Assembly (NCBI RefSeq): GCF_047496725.1
Contig: NC_132983.1
Coordinates: 8,896,001 to 8,960,000, forward strand
DNA: 64,000 bases
Source of the DNA: Anoplolepis gracilipes
Taxonomy: Eukaryota; Arthropoda; Insecta; Hymenoptera; Formicidae
Reading direction: 5' to 3'
In this document: piece after piece, positions 41,722 to 52,890 of the stretch
Numbering within the stretch: the first letter of the stretch is position 1
Layout of the letters: each line of letters starts with the position of its first letter
Notes under the pieces: model-generated
Seen by the model: only the letters and a program-made list of their open reading frames with translations
What the model was told of the DNA's origin: nothing
Database searches by the model: none
Program-made: the position numbers and the translations under genes

Positions 41722-42732
41722 CTATGCGATTACCCTTCTTAATCTTGACAATGATGAAAATTTTTCAATGATATTTAGAAATGCGTCTTCTTTCTTTGTA
41801 TGCACCATTAAAACTGTCGTTCGTCTTTCAATCATTTCTGCTTGCCTGCCTTTATTGCTGAATGGTGTGAACGTCGTGCATCGCTGTAAAAATTGTGGAC
41901 CTTCCCACCATATTCCTTTATCTATCAGCCTTTCCGGGTTTACTCCTCTCGATAGTAGATCAGCTGGATTGTCTTCAGATTTAACATGATACCATTTTGT
42001 ACCTTTTGTTTTACGTTGTATCTCACCCACTCTGTTTGCCACAAATGTTTTCCATTCTGTGCTATCTCGCGCGATCCAAGACAAAACTATGGTTGAGTCG
42101 CTCCATAAGTATACTTCATCTATATGTACTGTTAACATTTGTAGCACTCTTTTGCTCAATTTGGCTAATAATAGTGCTCCGCATAATTCTAGTCGTGGCA
42201 GCGACACTTTCTTGACGGGCGCTACTCGTGACTTAGCACATAATAATTTGACCATATATTTTGTATTCGCATTGATTTCTTTTGTACGAAGATATATGCA
42301 AGCATCATAAGCTGATTCAGAGGCATCACAAAATCCATGTATTTCTATCCTCGCAGGATTATCACACAGTATCCTTCTAGGAATGGATAGTTGTTTTAGC
42401 TTGTAAATTTGCGTTTTCCAGTGAATCCATTTCTCCTTTATCTCGGTTGTAATTTCTTCGTCCCAGCCACATTTTAATAGCCACAGCTGTTGAATAAATA
42501 TCTTTACTTGCAATACTATAGGACCTAAAACTCCCAGCGGATCGTATATTTGTGCCACACTGGCTAATATGTTACGCTTTGTGGCCTTATCATGAAGATT
42601 CATTTTAATATGATACTGAAAGTTATCAGTCGTTGTATTCCACCATAAACCGAGTATCTTAGTAGATTCGCATGGAATGATAATTCTTTCTTGACTACTA
42701 CCTGGACCCTTTATTTCCGGTGTATTTGATGT
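41722..42732 (-). pseudogene. RNase H region of BEL/Pao pol
   Basis: Minus strand, same frame as the integrase and RT. Connection motif IYDPLGVLGPIVLQVKIFIQ (about 42530) and RNase H with EIHGFCDASESAYDACIYLR, LCGALLLAKL, LWSDSTIVLSWI and NPADLLSRG. It ends at TAG (41722). A TAG at 42733 separates it from RT. The catalytic acidic residues are present. Confidence 0.85.
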
Positions 42733-43560
42733 CTATTTTCTTAGCTCAAATTTGGCGGATTCCAGTATACTAGTGACGTCTTGTTTCAATTGTATAAGCG
42801 CCTCCACAGTATCCGCTCCTGTAAGTAGATCGTCTACGTAGAAGTCCCTTCTTATAATTTTGCTAGCGTTTTCGTACTGGTGTTTCATTTGCTGTGCTAT
42901 CTCTTGCAGACACCGAATAGCTATAAATGATGAGCTGGACATGCCGTAAGTGATGGTGTTGAGCTCAAACACACGTATGGGCTCTTCATTATCCCATCTC
43001 CACAAAATACATTGTAATTTACGATCATCTTCATGTACCAGTACCTGACGATACATTTTTGTGATGTCAGCTGCTATAGCGTACTTATGTTGAAAGCGAA
43101 TAAGAATGGCAAACAGATTATCTTGTATAATTGGTCTTACCATCAGTATATCGTTTAGTGATTTTCCGGATGATGTTTTGCTTGATGCATCAAATACTAC
43201 TCTTACCTTAGTTGTAGTGCTTTCCTCCTTCCTTACTGCGTGATGTGGAATAATGTATATTTGCTTCTTGTATTCTTTACTATTCCGAATTTCGGTCATA
43301 TGTCCCAGCCTTAAATATTCCGTCATGAATGCGTGATAACATTCCTTCAACTCTGGTTCCCTTTCTAGTTTTCTTTCCAGAGTTTTTAGTCGCCTTTCTG
43401 ATAATTTGTATGATTCTCCTAATTCCTTTGTCGTACCTTCGAGTGGTAATCGCACTACAAAACGACCTTCTTCATTTCTCTGGTACGTAGAAAGAAAATG
43501 CTCTTCACAATGTGTTTCTTCTGTTAACCGTTGTATTGGTGGTTCCACTTCTTCAATTTT
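42733..43560 (-). pseudogene. reverse transcriptase of BEL/Pao element
   Basis: VRVVFDASSKTSSGKSLNDIL, AIAADITKMYRQVLVHEDDR (first Asp), YGMSSSSFIAIRCL and RDFYVDDLLTGAD (YVDD, about 42835). An in-frame TGA at 43561-43563, where a Trp is expected in the family, separates it from the protease region. TAG at 42733 ends it. Confidence 0.88.
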
Positions 43561-45472
43561 TCAAAAATTTTCTAATTGGTGCTGTAACATACTAAGCGAA
43601 ACTCCACAGTATGCTTCTTGATTTGGTTGCTTTACATTGCCAATATGCATGGGATCTGAAATTATCCAACCCAATATGGTTTCTTGTAGAACCGGCTCAT
43701 TTTTGGATTGACGTATTTGTCTACTGCACATGAGCTCCCAGAATATAGATGCACCTAATAGTATATCTGTTCTTCCTGGAATAAAATAGTTTGGATTAGC
43801 TAATGTTATGTTCGGAGGTATATGCAAATGAGTTTTGTTAACCTTAAACATTGGCAAGCGCTCAGTGATTTGATTGATCACCAGGAACTTTAAACTGACG
43901 TGAGTTAATTCGAGATTCAATTGTAGCATGTATCCTTTGAATCGTATTGACCGCTGTGTTGCTAATGCCCATAATAGTCGTGTGAATAGATTCTGGTTTC
44001 AAGTGTAATTTTTCGCTCATATCTCTTGTCATAAAATTGGATTGCGATCCACTATCGAGGAGAGCTCTACATTCGTGTGGATTTCCATACTGATCGCGAA
44101 TATAAATAACGGCTGTCGCGAGAAGCACTTGAGTTGATCCCTTTACACTACAATGATTAAGAACCATGGACTCTTCTGAATTTGAGGCCAGAGCCACTTG
44201 TGTTGTCTGATTAGTATTATTCGTTTGTATTTCATTTTTGTCTGATTTTTCATTAACAGCCAGGTCTATTTTACGCAATAATGTATTATGGTAACCCTTA
44301 CACGTTTTACAACTATTTGATTTGCAATTTCTCCCATGAAAGGTCCTTAAACATTTTATACAGAGCCGTTTTCGCTTTACTTCTACTAGTCTGTCCTTCA
44401 CGGCCATTTTTAGAAATACTTGACAGTCTTGTATTCCATGATTACCGGAACATGTTACGCATGACGAATCGCTTGAGGATACGTACGATTGACTTAAATT
44501 TTTATGTTGATTCCCGCCTGATTTATTATCTCTTTTATTATGATAAACAACAACTTGTGAAATTTGATTTGCACGATTTACCGCTTCTAAAAATACACTA
44601 CGATTGATAAGGTAGTCTGTGAAATCGATTAACGTCGGAAACTCATCTATTGCTGACCGTTTTGACTCCCATTCTCGCCGTGAGCTCTTATCAATTTTTG
44701 GTAAGCTAATGTGTATAATAATCGTACCCCAACTATCAACCGGTTGGTCGAGTTTCGCCAGCGATTTCGTATATTGAGATATATTGTCTGCTAATTGTCT
44801 AAGATCTGCATGCGATTCTTTAGTGATAGCCGGCATATCTATCAACATTTGGATAAGATGCTGTACAATTAGTCGTTTGTTCTCGTATCTCTTTTTCAAC
44901 AAGTTCCATGCTAGAGTATAATTGTCGTTTGTGATCTCTAACGCATTGATGACCTTGGCAGCTTCACCTGCTAATGCAGATCTTAGATAATGCAGTTTTT
45001 GTACATTAGATAATGCTGTATTCGAATCAATAAGAGACTCAAACAAATCGCGAAACGGAATCCAACACTCATAACTTCCGTCGAATTTCGGCAAGTCTAT
45101 ATTAGGCAATTTTACAGACGGTCGCACTATCACCTGTGGTCCTTGTGCAACTGGTATAGCATTAATCTGAGCGATTTGAGGAACGGGCATTTGTTCAGTT
45201 ATGGACAATTTACGCGCATTCGAAATTATTTCATGAAAGCAATCTTCAAAACTAATTCTTTCTGCTTCTTGTTCAACCGATCCATCTACGTCTTCAATTT
45301 TATTTTGAATATAATCGAACTCTGTCCATAACTGTTCAGCCTTTTCGAGTCGACTATTCAATTCTACTTGTTTATTAGGATCTTCATTAAGTCGCGCAAG
45401 AAAGTTTTTAAATGTAGTAAGCTTCGCTCGAATTCTACCCCGTTGTCTAATTAACTGTGCTATTTGTTCCAT
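43561..45472 (-). pseudogene. Gag and protease of BEL/Pao element
   Basis: 536 codons from ATG 45472, then a frame shift near 43880-43930 into a 122-codon piece. Gag has the Pao-type domain LPKFDGSYECWIPFRDLFES and LKKRYENKRLIVQHLIQ (residues about 120-215). Three CCHC-like knuckles follow (CVTCSGNHGIQDC, CIKCLRTFHGRNC, CKTCKGYH), then the protease with ALLDSGSQSNFM (about 44050). The shifted piece has the protease end GRTDILLGASIFWELM. BEL elements normally have one continuous ORF, so the shift is a lesion. Confidence 0.88.
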
Positions 45473-45599
45473 GTCGAACGTTTATTGCTATACTTAACTT
45501 AAACTAACCTTAATACGCAGTTTTATTGCTAGTGTACAGACTATATTTACGTATTTGGTCAATCGTGCTGTCTTCACAATGAGCTTGATTCCGTGGAAT

Positions 45600-45975
45600 G
45601 TGCAAAATTTTCATTGCTCGCCCTGGTAGAGAGAGAGAGCGCTGTGCGTCGTCCGTAAGAGAAGGACGGCTATAGCTCGCCTGAGCTAGAGAGAGAGAGC
45701 GCCGTGCGTCCGTAGGAAAGGGACGGCTATAGCTCGCCTGAGCTAGAGAGAGAGTGCGCCATACGTAGTCCGTAGGAAAGGGACGGCTATAGCTCGCCTG
45801 AGCTAGAGAGAGAGCGCCGTGCGTCGTCCTTAAGAGAAGGATGGCTATAGCTCGCCTGAGCTAGAGAGAGAGCGCGCCGTGCGTCGTCCTTAAGAGAAGG
45901 ACGGCTATAGCTCGCCTGAGCTAGAGAGAGAGCGCCGTACGTAGTCCGTAGGAAAGGGACGGCCTTAGCTCGCCT
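45600..45975. repeat. ~60-bp minisatellite in BEL leader, about six units
   Basis: Units of agctagagagagag + gcgccgtgcgtcgtcc + taagagaaggacggctatagctcgcctg, about 55-62 bp each, between the 5' LTR and gag on the minus strand. Individual units differ by a few bases and by the length of the GA run. Confidence 0.92.
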
Positions 45976-46116
45976 GGTTACTCGTGTAATCGCGAGAAAT
46001 GAATTTATCTGGCTGTAGATTTTCTGCAACGACTATGATGTTCGTGAATCCTGATGCTTCCTTACACACGTAATGGCGGTTCGTTCTATTGAACATTCCA
46101 CATTCTTTGTGTGGAT

Positions 46117-46134
46117 CCGGCTTGAAGGACCAAT
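46117..46134 (-). other. tRNA-Tyr primer binding site of BEL/Pao element
   Basis: Minus strand, directly after the LTR end: TTGGTCCTTCAAGCCGGAT. TGGTCCTTCGAGCCGG is complementary to the 3' end of eukaryotic tRNA-Tyr (ends CCGGCTCGAAGGA plus CCA). There is one mismatch here. Confidence 0.75.
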
Positions 46135-46397
46135 GTTTGTGCCGTGGTTGTATTGTTACGGCCTGTATGAGTGTTCGGGAGTCAGGGATCTTTGGTCAAA
46201 AAGTCACTTTATCTAGACGTTACTTTTTCTTATATATTTCCTTGGCAAAATACAGTCTACGTTACAGAGGCACGAGTGTCTTGTTGCACGAATGTCGCCA
46301 TACTGATTTCGCTCGATATTATAGGTCGATCCCGATCTTCGCGTATAGATGTCAGGGTTATCAGATCTTAGATAATACAGTTAAATTGAACACAACA
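46135..46397 (-). repeat. 5' LTR of BEL/Pao element
   Basis: 263 bp. Matches 39713-39965 with a few differences (for example ttgg versus tacagttaaattg near the end). Followed by the target duplication ataat. Confidence 0.92.
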
Positions 46398-47150
46398 ATA
46401 ATAATTGTAACTTTTTTTACAAGAGGAAGCTTTAAATCAAGTTTCACAAGAGGAAACTTTAAATCAATTTTCTTGTAATATAAAAAATAATGAGAAAGCT
46501 ATAGCACAAGTATACTTATATTTGACTACAAAATATTTCTTAACAGAATTTGCTTTACAAACTGTAATAGATGGTATGTCATCTATAGTTAATCTTATTT
46601 ATGAATACTTTATTATGACTTTAAATGAAAGTGATCTTGAAGATAATACAAAAAAAATTAAAGATATATTTTAACATAGTTATTCTTACTTTTTAAATAT
46701 TTATGATTCTATAAATGGTTGTCTTCGAAATACATATATGAGAAATATATATTTCCAAAGAAATTTTTATATTGTAATGCTCGTACAAATTAATTTAGGA
46801 TTAGATAATAATCATAAGCAATGTTATTATCATTATATTCCAATTTTGAAAATTATTGAAATATTATTACAAAATTTTAATATTCAAGATTTTTGTTTAA
46901 ATTCGCATAATAATTGTAATAATAATAATGTGCTTTTTGATATAAAAGATGGCAGTGTAATAAAAAACAATAATTTTTTTCATAATAATAAAAATGTGTT
47001 AAATCATATTATATCAAGATGCATTTGAGATATGTAATCCATTGGGTGCATAAAAAAAATTTAAACTTGTTGGCGTATATATGTTACAAAATTTACCTGC
47101 TTATCTCAGATCAAAAGTTGATAATATACAGATAAATAAATAAATAAATA
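46398..47150 (+). pseudogene. middle part of the unrecognised gene (left arm)
   Basis: Continues the frame of 39412-39712 after the BEL insertion: two 9-codon repeats (EEALNQVSQ / EETLNQFS), IAQVYLYLTTKYFLTEFALQ, VIDGMSSIVNLIYEYF, a TAA at about 46672, then MRNIYFQRNFYIVMLVQINL, YYHYIPILKIIEILLQNF and DIKDGSVIKNNNFF (to 47028). The inverse copy at 53590-54340 has the same TAA, so that stop predates the duplication. The protein is AT-driven Asn/Ile-rich. The pattern of a fingers region, a helical QxxLxxKY stretch and YIPI resembles an uncharacterised transposon-related metazoan family, but I cannot verify this. Confidence 0.5.
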
Positions 47151-49240
47151 GCTACCGTTTGTATTCTAATCTATAAATAAATTACTGCCAATTCGGCCAA
47201 TAAACGAGCAAATTAAATTATATGTTCGTAAAAATAATGAAATTTTATTGTACTAAATTACATCGGAGTAAACGTTTCGACTGTACGCAGTCTTTTTCAA
47301 TACATTATGAACGTAATTACAAATACTAATATTACGTGTGACGGGAATCAATTTCCAAAAGCATGTGGATAATTTTCTTTTTGTCATCAAGAACTTGTAA
47401 AACTATAAATCTAACAGTCAATTGTCTGAACCACGTCAATTCCTACGCAAGAATTACAATATTTCTACCAACATCGCAAGTTATTAGTAAATGACCATTC
47501 CTTTGTTGGTTAAGGGCAAGAAATTAAAATCATTCATCAACAACAGTCTATACCTATTTGGCTGCGTAAAATTGCAAATTTTATAAAATATCAAAATTAC
47601 GTTGACGTTATTGTATGAAGTTAAAAATTTCGAAAATAACCAATTAATTACCATTTTTTATATTCCTCTTTAAAACTTATTTGTGTGTCCAATGCATTAT
47701 CGAAACGCTTCCTTACTAAAAGAGATTTCTCACCTCCGACAGACTCCACGCTATACTGTTGTAATAATCTAAGGTCGAGATATAACCTTTCTTATATTTG
47801 GACATAATAACGTTAACCGAAATTATTTTTGTATTATAAACAAGTTGTTATTTGTTTTTTAATTCTTGTAAGATGTCATAATAGGCTTCGTTTAACAATT
47901 CTGTATCTTTATTTGAATTTAAACCCTTATGCTGCTCCTTAATGTGCAACATCTCCGAAATGAGTCTCTTATGATAATTAGCTTCATAATCCAAAATTTT
48001 TACATCATCCCAGTTAAGTTTATGTGTGTTAAGTGTATGTTTTTCATTTAGAATATGTTCTGAAATTACCGAGTGTTTGTCTGAAGTCAATTATATGTTC
48101 TTTTATTCGTGTCCGTAATTGTCTTTTTGTCTGTCCTACATAAGACGCGTTACATCCATTGCAACTTATCTTATATATGACATTGAAGTTCGTCATACGG
48201 GGATTTTTATCTTTTTGTATTTTTACAATTTCGTCTAATTTATTAAAACATCGGTATCCTATTAATAAATCAGATTTTTTAATCGTTGAGACTAACTTTT
48301 CGGAAATATTTCTGACATATGGAACAACAAAAATCTTTTTCGCTTTTTTGTCGTTATTATTATCAGGATATTTCGTTGATTTTACTTGGTTTTTTATTAA
48401 GTTTATTGAAAACGAGACTTTCAATTCTTTTATTAGCCATTCTAAATATCATTTCTAGAGAGTAACCGTTGCTCAGTAATATATTAATTATCAATTCAAT
48501 ATTCTTTTGATGAAATTGTGGATGTGACAACAACAAAACTTTATCTACCAAATTATAAATAATGCCTATTTGGGCAGAACGGATGGTTCGAAAAGAATGA
48601 TAAAACTCTGCCTGAAAAAGTTTTCTTATGAAACCAGTTGATGTAGATTGTATCGTTTATTATCTTAATAAATAAGTCCAAAAAATTTAAGCAACGGTCT
48701 GCCTCACATTCTACTGTGAATTTCAAACGATCGTGGTAATTATTGAACGCGTTTACAATTTCGGAGACTGAATTTGATGGAACGGTCATTATAACGTCAT
48801 CAACATATCTATAGTACAATGATATGTGTAAATTTAACGAATTAAATACTGTTGTTTCGAAGTCCTGCATGACCAGATCGGCAATCATGGGTGATAATGG
48901 GGATCCCATGGGGCTCCCATACGTTTGTTTGTAAATTTTGTTATTGAAAGTAAAATAAATCGATGTTAAGACAAAATTAACTGCGAAAATGAATTCGTCG
49001 TGTAGCAAGGTAGTGTGGATTTCTATGTAGTTCCATCTCTTGTTTATGCTATAATTGCAATATCTAATGGTACATTTGTGAATAGTGAAGACTGCGTACA
49101 GTCGAAACGTTTACTTCGACGTAATTTAGTACAATACAATTTCATTATTTTGACGAACATATAATTCAATTTGCCCGTTTATTGGCCGAATAAACAATAA
49201 TTTATTTATGGATTAGAATACGAGCGGTAATTATTTATTT
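47151..49240 (-). mobile_element. Penelope-like element 3, 5' truncated
   Basis: Minus strand. RT (48553-49008), thumb and linker (48363-48551) and GIY-YIG endonuclease (47848-48424), then about 540 bp of 3' UTR and a pLTR at 47155-47310. A piece of the same pLTR lies inverted at 49075-49240 upstream of the RT. Both carry a hammerhead-like core (47268-47305 and 49084-49115). Confidence 0.85.
47848..49008 (-). pseudogene. RT-GIY-YIG polyprotein of Penelope-like element 3
   Basis: RT: YKQTYGSPMGSPLSPMIADL and SLYYRYVDDVIMTVP (about 48810), with no region N-terminal to it. Endonuclease: NVIYKISCNGCNASYVGQTK and RQLRTRIKEHI (about 48110-48190). A 15-bp deletion near 48090 relative to the right arm (52640) plus frame changes near 48552 and 48400 break the frame. 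The C-terminus EAYYDILQELKNK at 47848 is shared with 52890. Confidence 0.85.
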
Positions 49241-49276
49241 ACTAGCTTTTCGGACCGCGCTTCGCGCAGTATAACT

Positions 49277-49624
49277 ATGGGAAAAGACAGATTACATATA
49301 CGTGCTAAAAGCAATATAGTATACAAGATTAATTGCGCCAACTGTAACGCGTTCTACGTGGGACAGACGGGCCGTCTATTAAATACTAGAATTAAGGAAC
49401 ATAAAAAGAATCACACGTCTGTCATTGCGATTCACAAGTTATTGAACCATGACTTTAATTGGGACAAGGTTGAAATCTTGGATGAGGAATCTTTTTTGGG
49501 GAAAAGATTGATATTCGAAATGATTCACATTAAGCGCCAAATGAATTCTTTAAATCTCCAGAACAATACATTTAAATTAAATGAGGCATGTCTAGCAATC
49601 ATTAACGATCTTTCTAAAATTTGA
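49277..49624 (+). pseudogene. GIY-YIG endonuclease fragment of Penelope-like element 4
   Basis: 115 codons from an internal ATG: SNIVYKINCANCNAFYVGQTGRLLNTRIKEH contains the YKI..YVG core and the catalytic Arg. Then HDFNWDKVEILDEESFLGKR and FEMIHIKRQMNSLN, normal for the C-terminus of Penelope proteins. The RT part is missing (5' truncation), but this domain itself is unbroken. Confidence 0.85.
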
Positions 49625-50049
49625 TTTTGTGTTGTTGTTATTTTTGCGTGTGTTTGCGAATGTTCTTTATATGGGTGTACCTATGTACTCTCATGACATT
49701 GCTTGTTTATTTTATTTGTCAGTTAAGTGTCGTTTGTCATGCGACAAGGTGCGTGATTATCTCTGCCGTTTTTGATTTTCCGTCTGAGTAAGTTATCTCA
49801 ATTTTGACAAGATATTCTACCTTTTGAAAGTTGCATATGGGCATATATGTGTTAATTAGTGCAGCTCTCTTTTGCGCCTTGCACCGTTTGGGAGATCTTT
49901 GCATCGGATGAGTGTTGAGACCGGTGGAGATGATTACGTATTAAGATTACATCCCTCACGTATGTATCGATAGAGCGATCTGTCTATGCGGTTTTACGGA
50001 TCCTTACGTCATTGTATTTATCTCAATTTTCATTCATTTGTAGTGTACA
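49625..50049 (+). other. 3' untranslated region of Penelope-like element 4
   Basis: No ORF. Mixed composition, ending at the pLTR with the hammerhead core. Confidence 0.6.
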
Positions 50050-50090
50050 TCACTGAAGAAGGCTCGAAATGAGTCCGAAACGTCTGATTT
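50050..50090 (+). ncRNA. hammerhead-ribozyme-like motif with intact core boxes
   Basis: CTGAAGA (fits CUGANGA), a short imperfect stem II (aggct / agtcc) with a 7-base loop, then GAAACGTC. Both conserved boxes are present, better than in the other pLTRs of the window. Penelope-like elements are known to carry minimal hammerheads here. One internal mismatch in stem II weakens it. Confidence 0.6.
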
Positions 50091-50097
50091 ACTAAAT

Positions 50098-50447
50098 CAG
50101 TGCTCGGAGTTAGTTGCCCTTTTCGGGCCGATTTCCGAGGCGCCACCTCCTATTTCCCCACTAGCGCTCGAGGCTCGACGGCCGAGCTGAACGCTATACT
50201 TCAGGCGTGTAACTATAAGAAATATATTGAGGTCCGTATGTTACGCCACAAATCATTAAAATTTTTCTTGCTAAATAATTTTTATTTTTATAAATAATTA
50301 TAAATAATAAATAAAAGTATATTAACAAATAATAAATATAATAATAACAAATAATATAATAATATATAATAAAAAAAATAAATTATTAATAAAGATATTA
50401 AAAATTCTATTATTAATATGCATGCGAATATGTATATGTATATGTGT

Positions 50448-50497
<50 letters not shown>

Positions 50498-50816
50498 GCT
50501 TTACATAACATTAATAATATTTTTAATATTTTTAATATTTTTACTTATAATTTATTATTATATATTTTTTATTGTATATATTATTTATTATATTTATTAT
50601 TTATTAACATAATTTTATTTAAAATTATTTATAAAAATAAAAATTATTTAGCAAAAAAACTAACGATTTGTGTGCGTAACATACGGATCCCAACACATTT
50701 CTTATAGGGACGCGCCTGAAGCGATTCGGCAGCCGTCGAGCCTCGAGCGCTAGTGGGGGAATAGGAGGCGTCGTCTCGGAAATCGACCCGAAAAGAGCAA
50801 CTAACTCCGAGCACTG
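50098..50816. mobile_element. hAT-type fold-back MITE with 8-bp target duplication
   Basis: 719 bp starting CAGTGCTCGGAGTTAGTTGC and ending in its inverse. Arms of about 235 bp (50098-50335 and 50575-50816) contain ctagcgctcgaggctcgacgg. The centre is a TA microsatellite and AT-rich. Flanked by the 8-bp duplication tactaaat (50090-50097 and 50817-50824). CAGTG ends and an 8-bp duplication are the hAT superfamily signature. No transposase. Confidence 0.9.
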
Positions 50817-50953
50817 TACTAAATAAACGGTGGATTATTACAAGTGGTTATATACTACTTCACGCCCTACATCTACGTCGGCTCTCTATGGCCTATCCAT
50901 TTACATATTGTTATTTATAAAAATCCCCGTATGACGAACTCCAATGTCATATA

Positions 50954-52551
50954 CAGTACCGGCCAAAAATATATCACCTTTAGGATTTTTGAGCATAACT
51001 TTTATATAAGTGAATTAAATAAACTCTAAATAAATTTTATAGGTAATATTTAGTATTAAGTACACCTTATATATAATGTATGATGAAACTTGAACAAATA
51101 TATCATGATTTTCGAAGGTGTTTGTTGATTTTCTCAAAGTCACATGTTAGCAACCTTTGTGTTTTCTTTTGTTTTTCGTGTATTTCGTCATTGTTTTTAC
51201 AGTTGTAAATGTAAGTTTAGTGTCTTAAAAGATGACGAAAACTTGTGGAGCTCGAAATTTGGATGAATGACAGCAAAAAGCCATTGTAAATGGTCACAAA
51301 CAAGGTCGGACGCATAAAGAGCTAGCCCAGCAATTTGATGTCTCAAAATCTACAATTACCAAATTTCTCAAGCGTTGGAAGATTCAGAAAAGCTCTATTA
51401 ATAAGAAAAAGAGAGGCCGACCACGTTGCACTACTTCTCTCGTCGATCGCAACATTCTCCGTATATCTCGTAGTAATCCACATCTTACAGCACCGGACAT
51501 TGCTAAAGAAATATTGACTCCAGAACAACCTAATCCATCTGTACGGACCATACGCCGTCGCCTACAAGCCAGAGGACTAAATGGACGGCGACCTGTGAAG
51601 AAGCCGTTCATTTCTGCGAAGAACCGGAAGACACGAGTGGAATGGTGCAAAGAACATCTCAATTGGACATCTCAGCAATGGTCTAACGTCCATTGGACTG
51701 ATGAAAGCAAGTTTATGTTATTTGGTAGTGACGGAATATGATGGATTCGTCGTCCTGAAGGCAAACGCTTTAATCCCAAATACCAACTTCCTACAATGAA
51801 GCATGGAAGTGGTTCGATCATGGTGTGGGGTGCTTTCTCCGCAAAAAGAATGGGTCCTCTTTATAAAATCGATGGTCTCATGGATCGAAAAGTGTACATT
51901 CATATCCTTGAGAATGTGATGCTTCCATATGCAAAGCGTTTCCTTGGCCGTGGCTTCATTTATCAACAAGACAACGATCCAAAACATCGCGCGGTCGAAG
52001 TGCAAGAGTGGTTCCGACGTCATTATGTGACCCTAACAAAGTGGCCAAGCCAATCACCCGATTTAAATATTATTGAAAATTTGTGGGAAGAGTTAAAGAG
52101 ACGTCTGGCAGGTAAACGGGCAAAGAATACAGCTGAGAAATTTGCCCAACTTGCAGAAGAGTGGAAGAATTCCTCAGTCGACAATCAACGCACTCATTGA
52201 CTCCATGCCTAGGCGTTGTCAGGCTGTAATCGATGCCAAAGTTTTTGTACAAAATACTAGAGTTATTTAATCAAGATATAATATATAAATATTAATTAAG
52301 TAGATTTATGTTGATGTTATTATGATTCAAAGTTTATTATTTAATTTAACTTACTTATAAAATTTCAAATAAAATTAATTTTTTTAAGTTGTTATTATTA
52401 TTTTATAAAAAATATTTTATATGGTAAGTTATATTTACTATCCAAACATATTAGGATATGATAAATATCCATGCTAGTCTATGATTCATATCCACTTTGA
52501 ATAAAAATATACTCAAAAATAATAAAGGTGATATATTTTTGGCCGGTACTG
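50954..52551 (+). mobile_element. Tc1-like DNA transposon (1.6 kb)
   Basis: Terminal inverted repeats CAGTACCGGCCAAAAATATA (start) and the inverse at the end, with TA duplicated on both sides (50952-50953 and 52552-52553). The empty site is preserved in the left arm at about 48170-48180 (gacattg..tatatataagataag, inverse strand). It contains one transposase gene with three lesions. Confidence 0.95.
51232..52270 (+). pseudogene. Tc1-like transposase, two stops and one frame shift
   Basis: ATG at 51232, TGA at about 51268, TGA at 51739-51741, and a one-base deletion near 52165, after which the frame reads to 52270. N-terminal paired helix-turn-helix DNA-binding part (GRTHKELAQQFDVSKSTITKFL), GRPR hook (KKRGRPRCTT), second helix-turn-helix, then the catalytic domain with D in NVHWTDESKF, D in QQDNDPKH and E in LNIIENLWEELKRR, the DD34E triad. 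All three residues are intact. It would cut and paste the element at TA. Inactive in this copy. Confidence 0.93.
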
Positions 52552-52890
52552 TATAAGATAAGTTGCAATGGATGTAACGCGTCTTATGTAGGACAAACAA
52601 AAAGACAATTACGGACACGAATAAAAGAACATATCAACAACATAAAATTGACTTCAGACAAACACTCGGTAATTTCAGAACATATTCTAAATGAAAAACA
52701 TACACTTAACACACATAAACTTAACTGGGATGATGTAAAAATTTTGGATTATGAAGCTAATTATCATAAGAGACTCATTTCGGAGATGTTGCACATTAAG
52801 GAGCAGCATAAGGGTTTAAATTCAAATAAAGATACAGAATTGTTAAACGAAGCCTATTATGACATCTTACAAGAATTAAAAAACAAATAA
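52552..52890 (+). pseudogene. GIY-YIG endonuclease fragment of Penelope-like element 5
   Basis: YKISCNGCNASYVGQTKRQL and RTRIKEHINNIKL, then HKLNWDDVKILDYEANYHKR and EMLHIKEQHKGLNSN to 52890. Unlike the left arm it lacks the 15-bp deletion, so this domain is open. The Tc1 element separates it from upstream codons. Confidence 0.85.

Larger units (their letters stand above)
39713..46397 (-). mobile_element. BEL/Pao retrotransposon (6.7 kb)
   Basis: Minus strand, 5' LTR 46135-46397, 3' LTR 39713-39965, tRNA-Tyr primer site, repeat-bearing leader, gag-pol. The insertion site is flanked by ataat (39708-39712 and 46398-46402). The inverse duplicate at 54330-54345 reads accaacaataataattgtaa without interruption, so it is the empty site. 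Pol carries in-frame stops and a frame shift, so the copy is not autonomous. Confidence 0.93.
49250..50925 (+). mobile_element. Penelope-like element 4, 3' end with endonuclease and pLTR
   Basis: Plus strand: endonuclease ORF (49277-49624), 3' UTR, then a pLTR (about 50000-50097, continuing 50817 to about 50925) interrupted by a hAT-type MITE. A different subfamily from elements 1-3. It abuts the inverted pLTR of element 3 on its left. Confidence 0.75.

Noticed and set aside
50444..50707. 87-codon frame in the hAT-type MITE
   Set aside because: It is the TA microsatellite and AT-rich loop of the fold-back element. No domain.
51384..52023. Minus-strand ORFs of 92 and 101 codons
   Set aside because: Shadows of the Tc1 transposase on the opposite strand.
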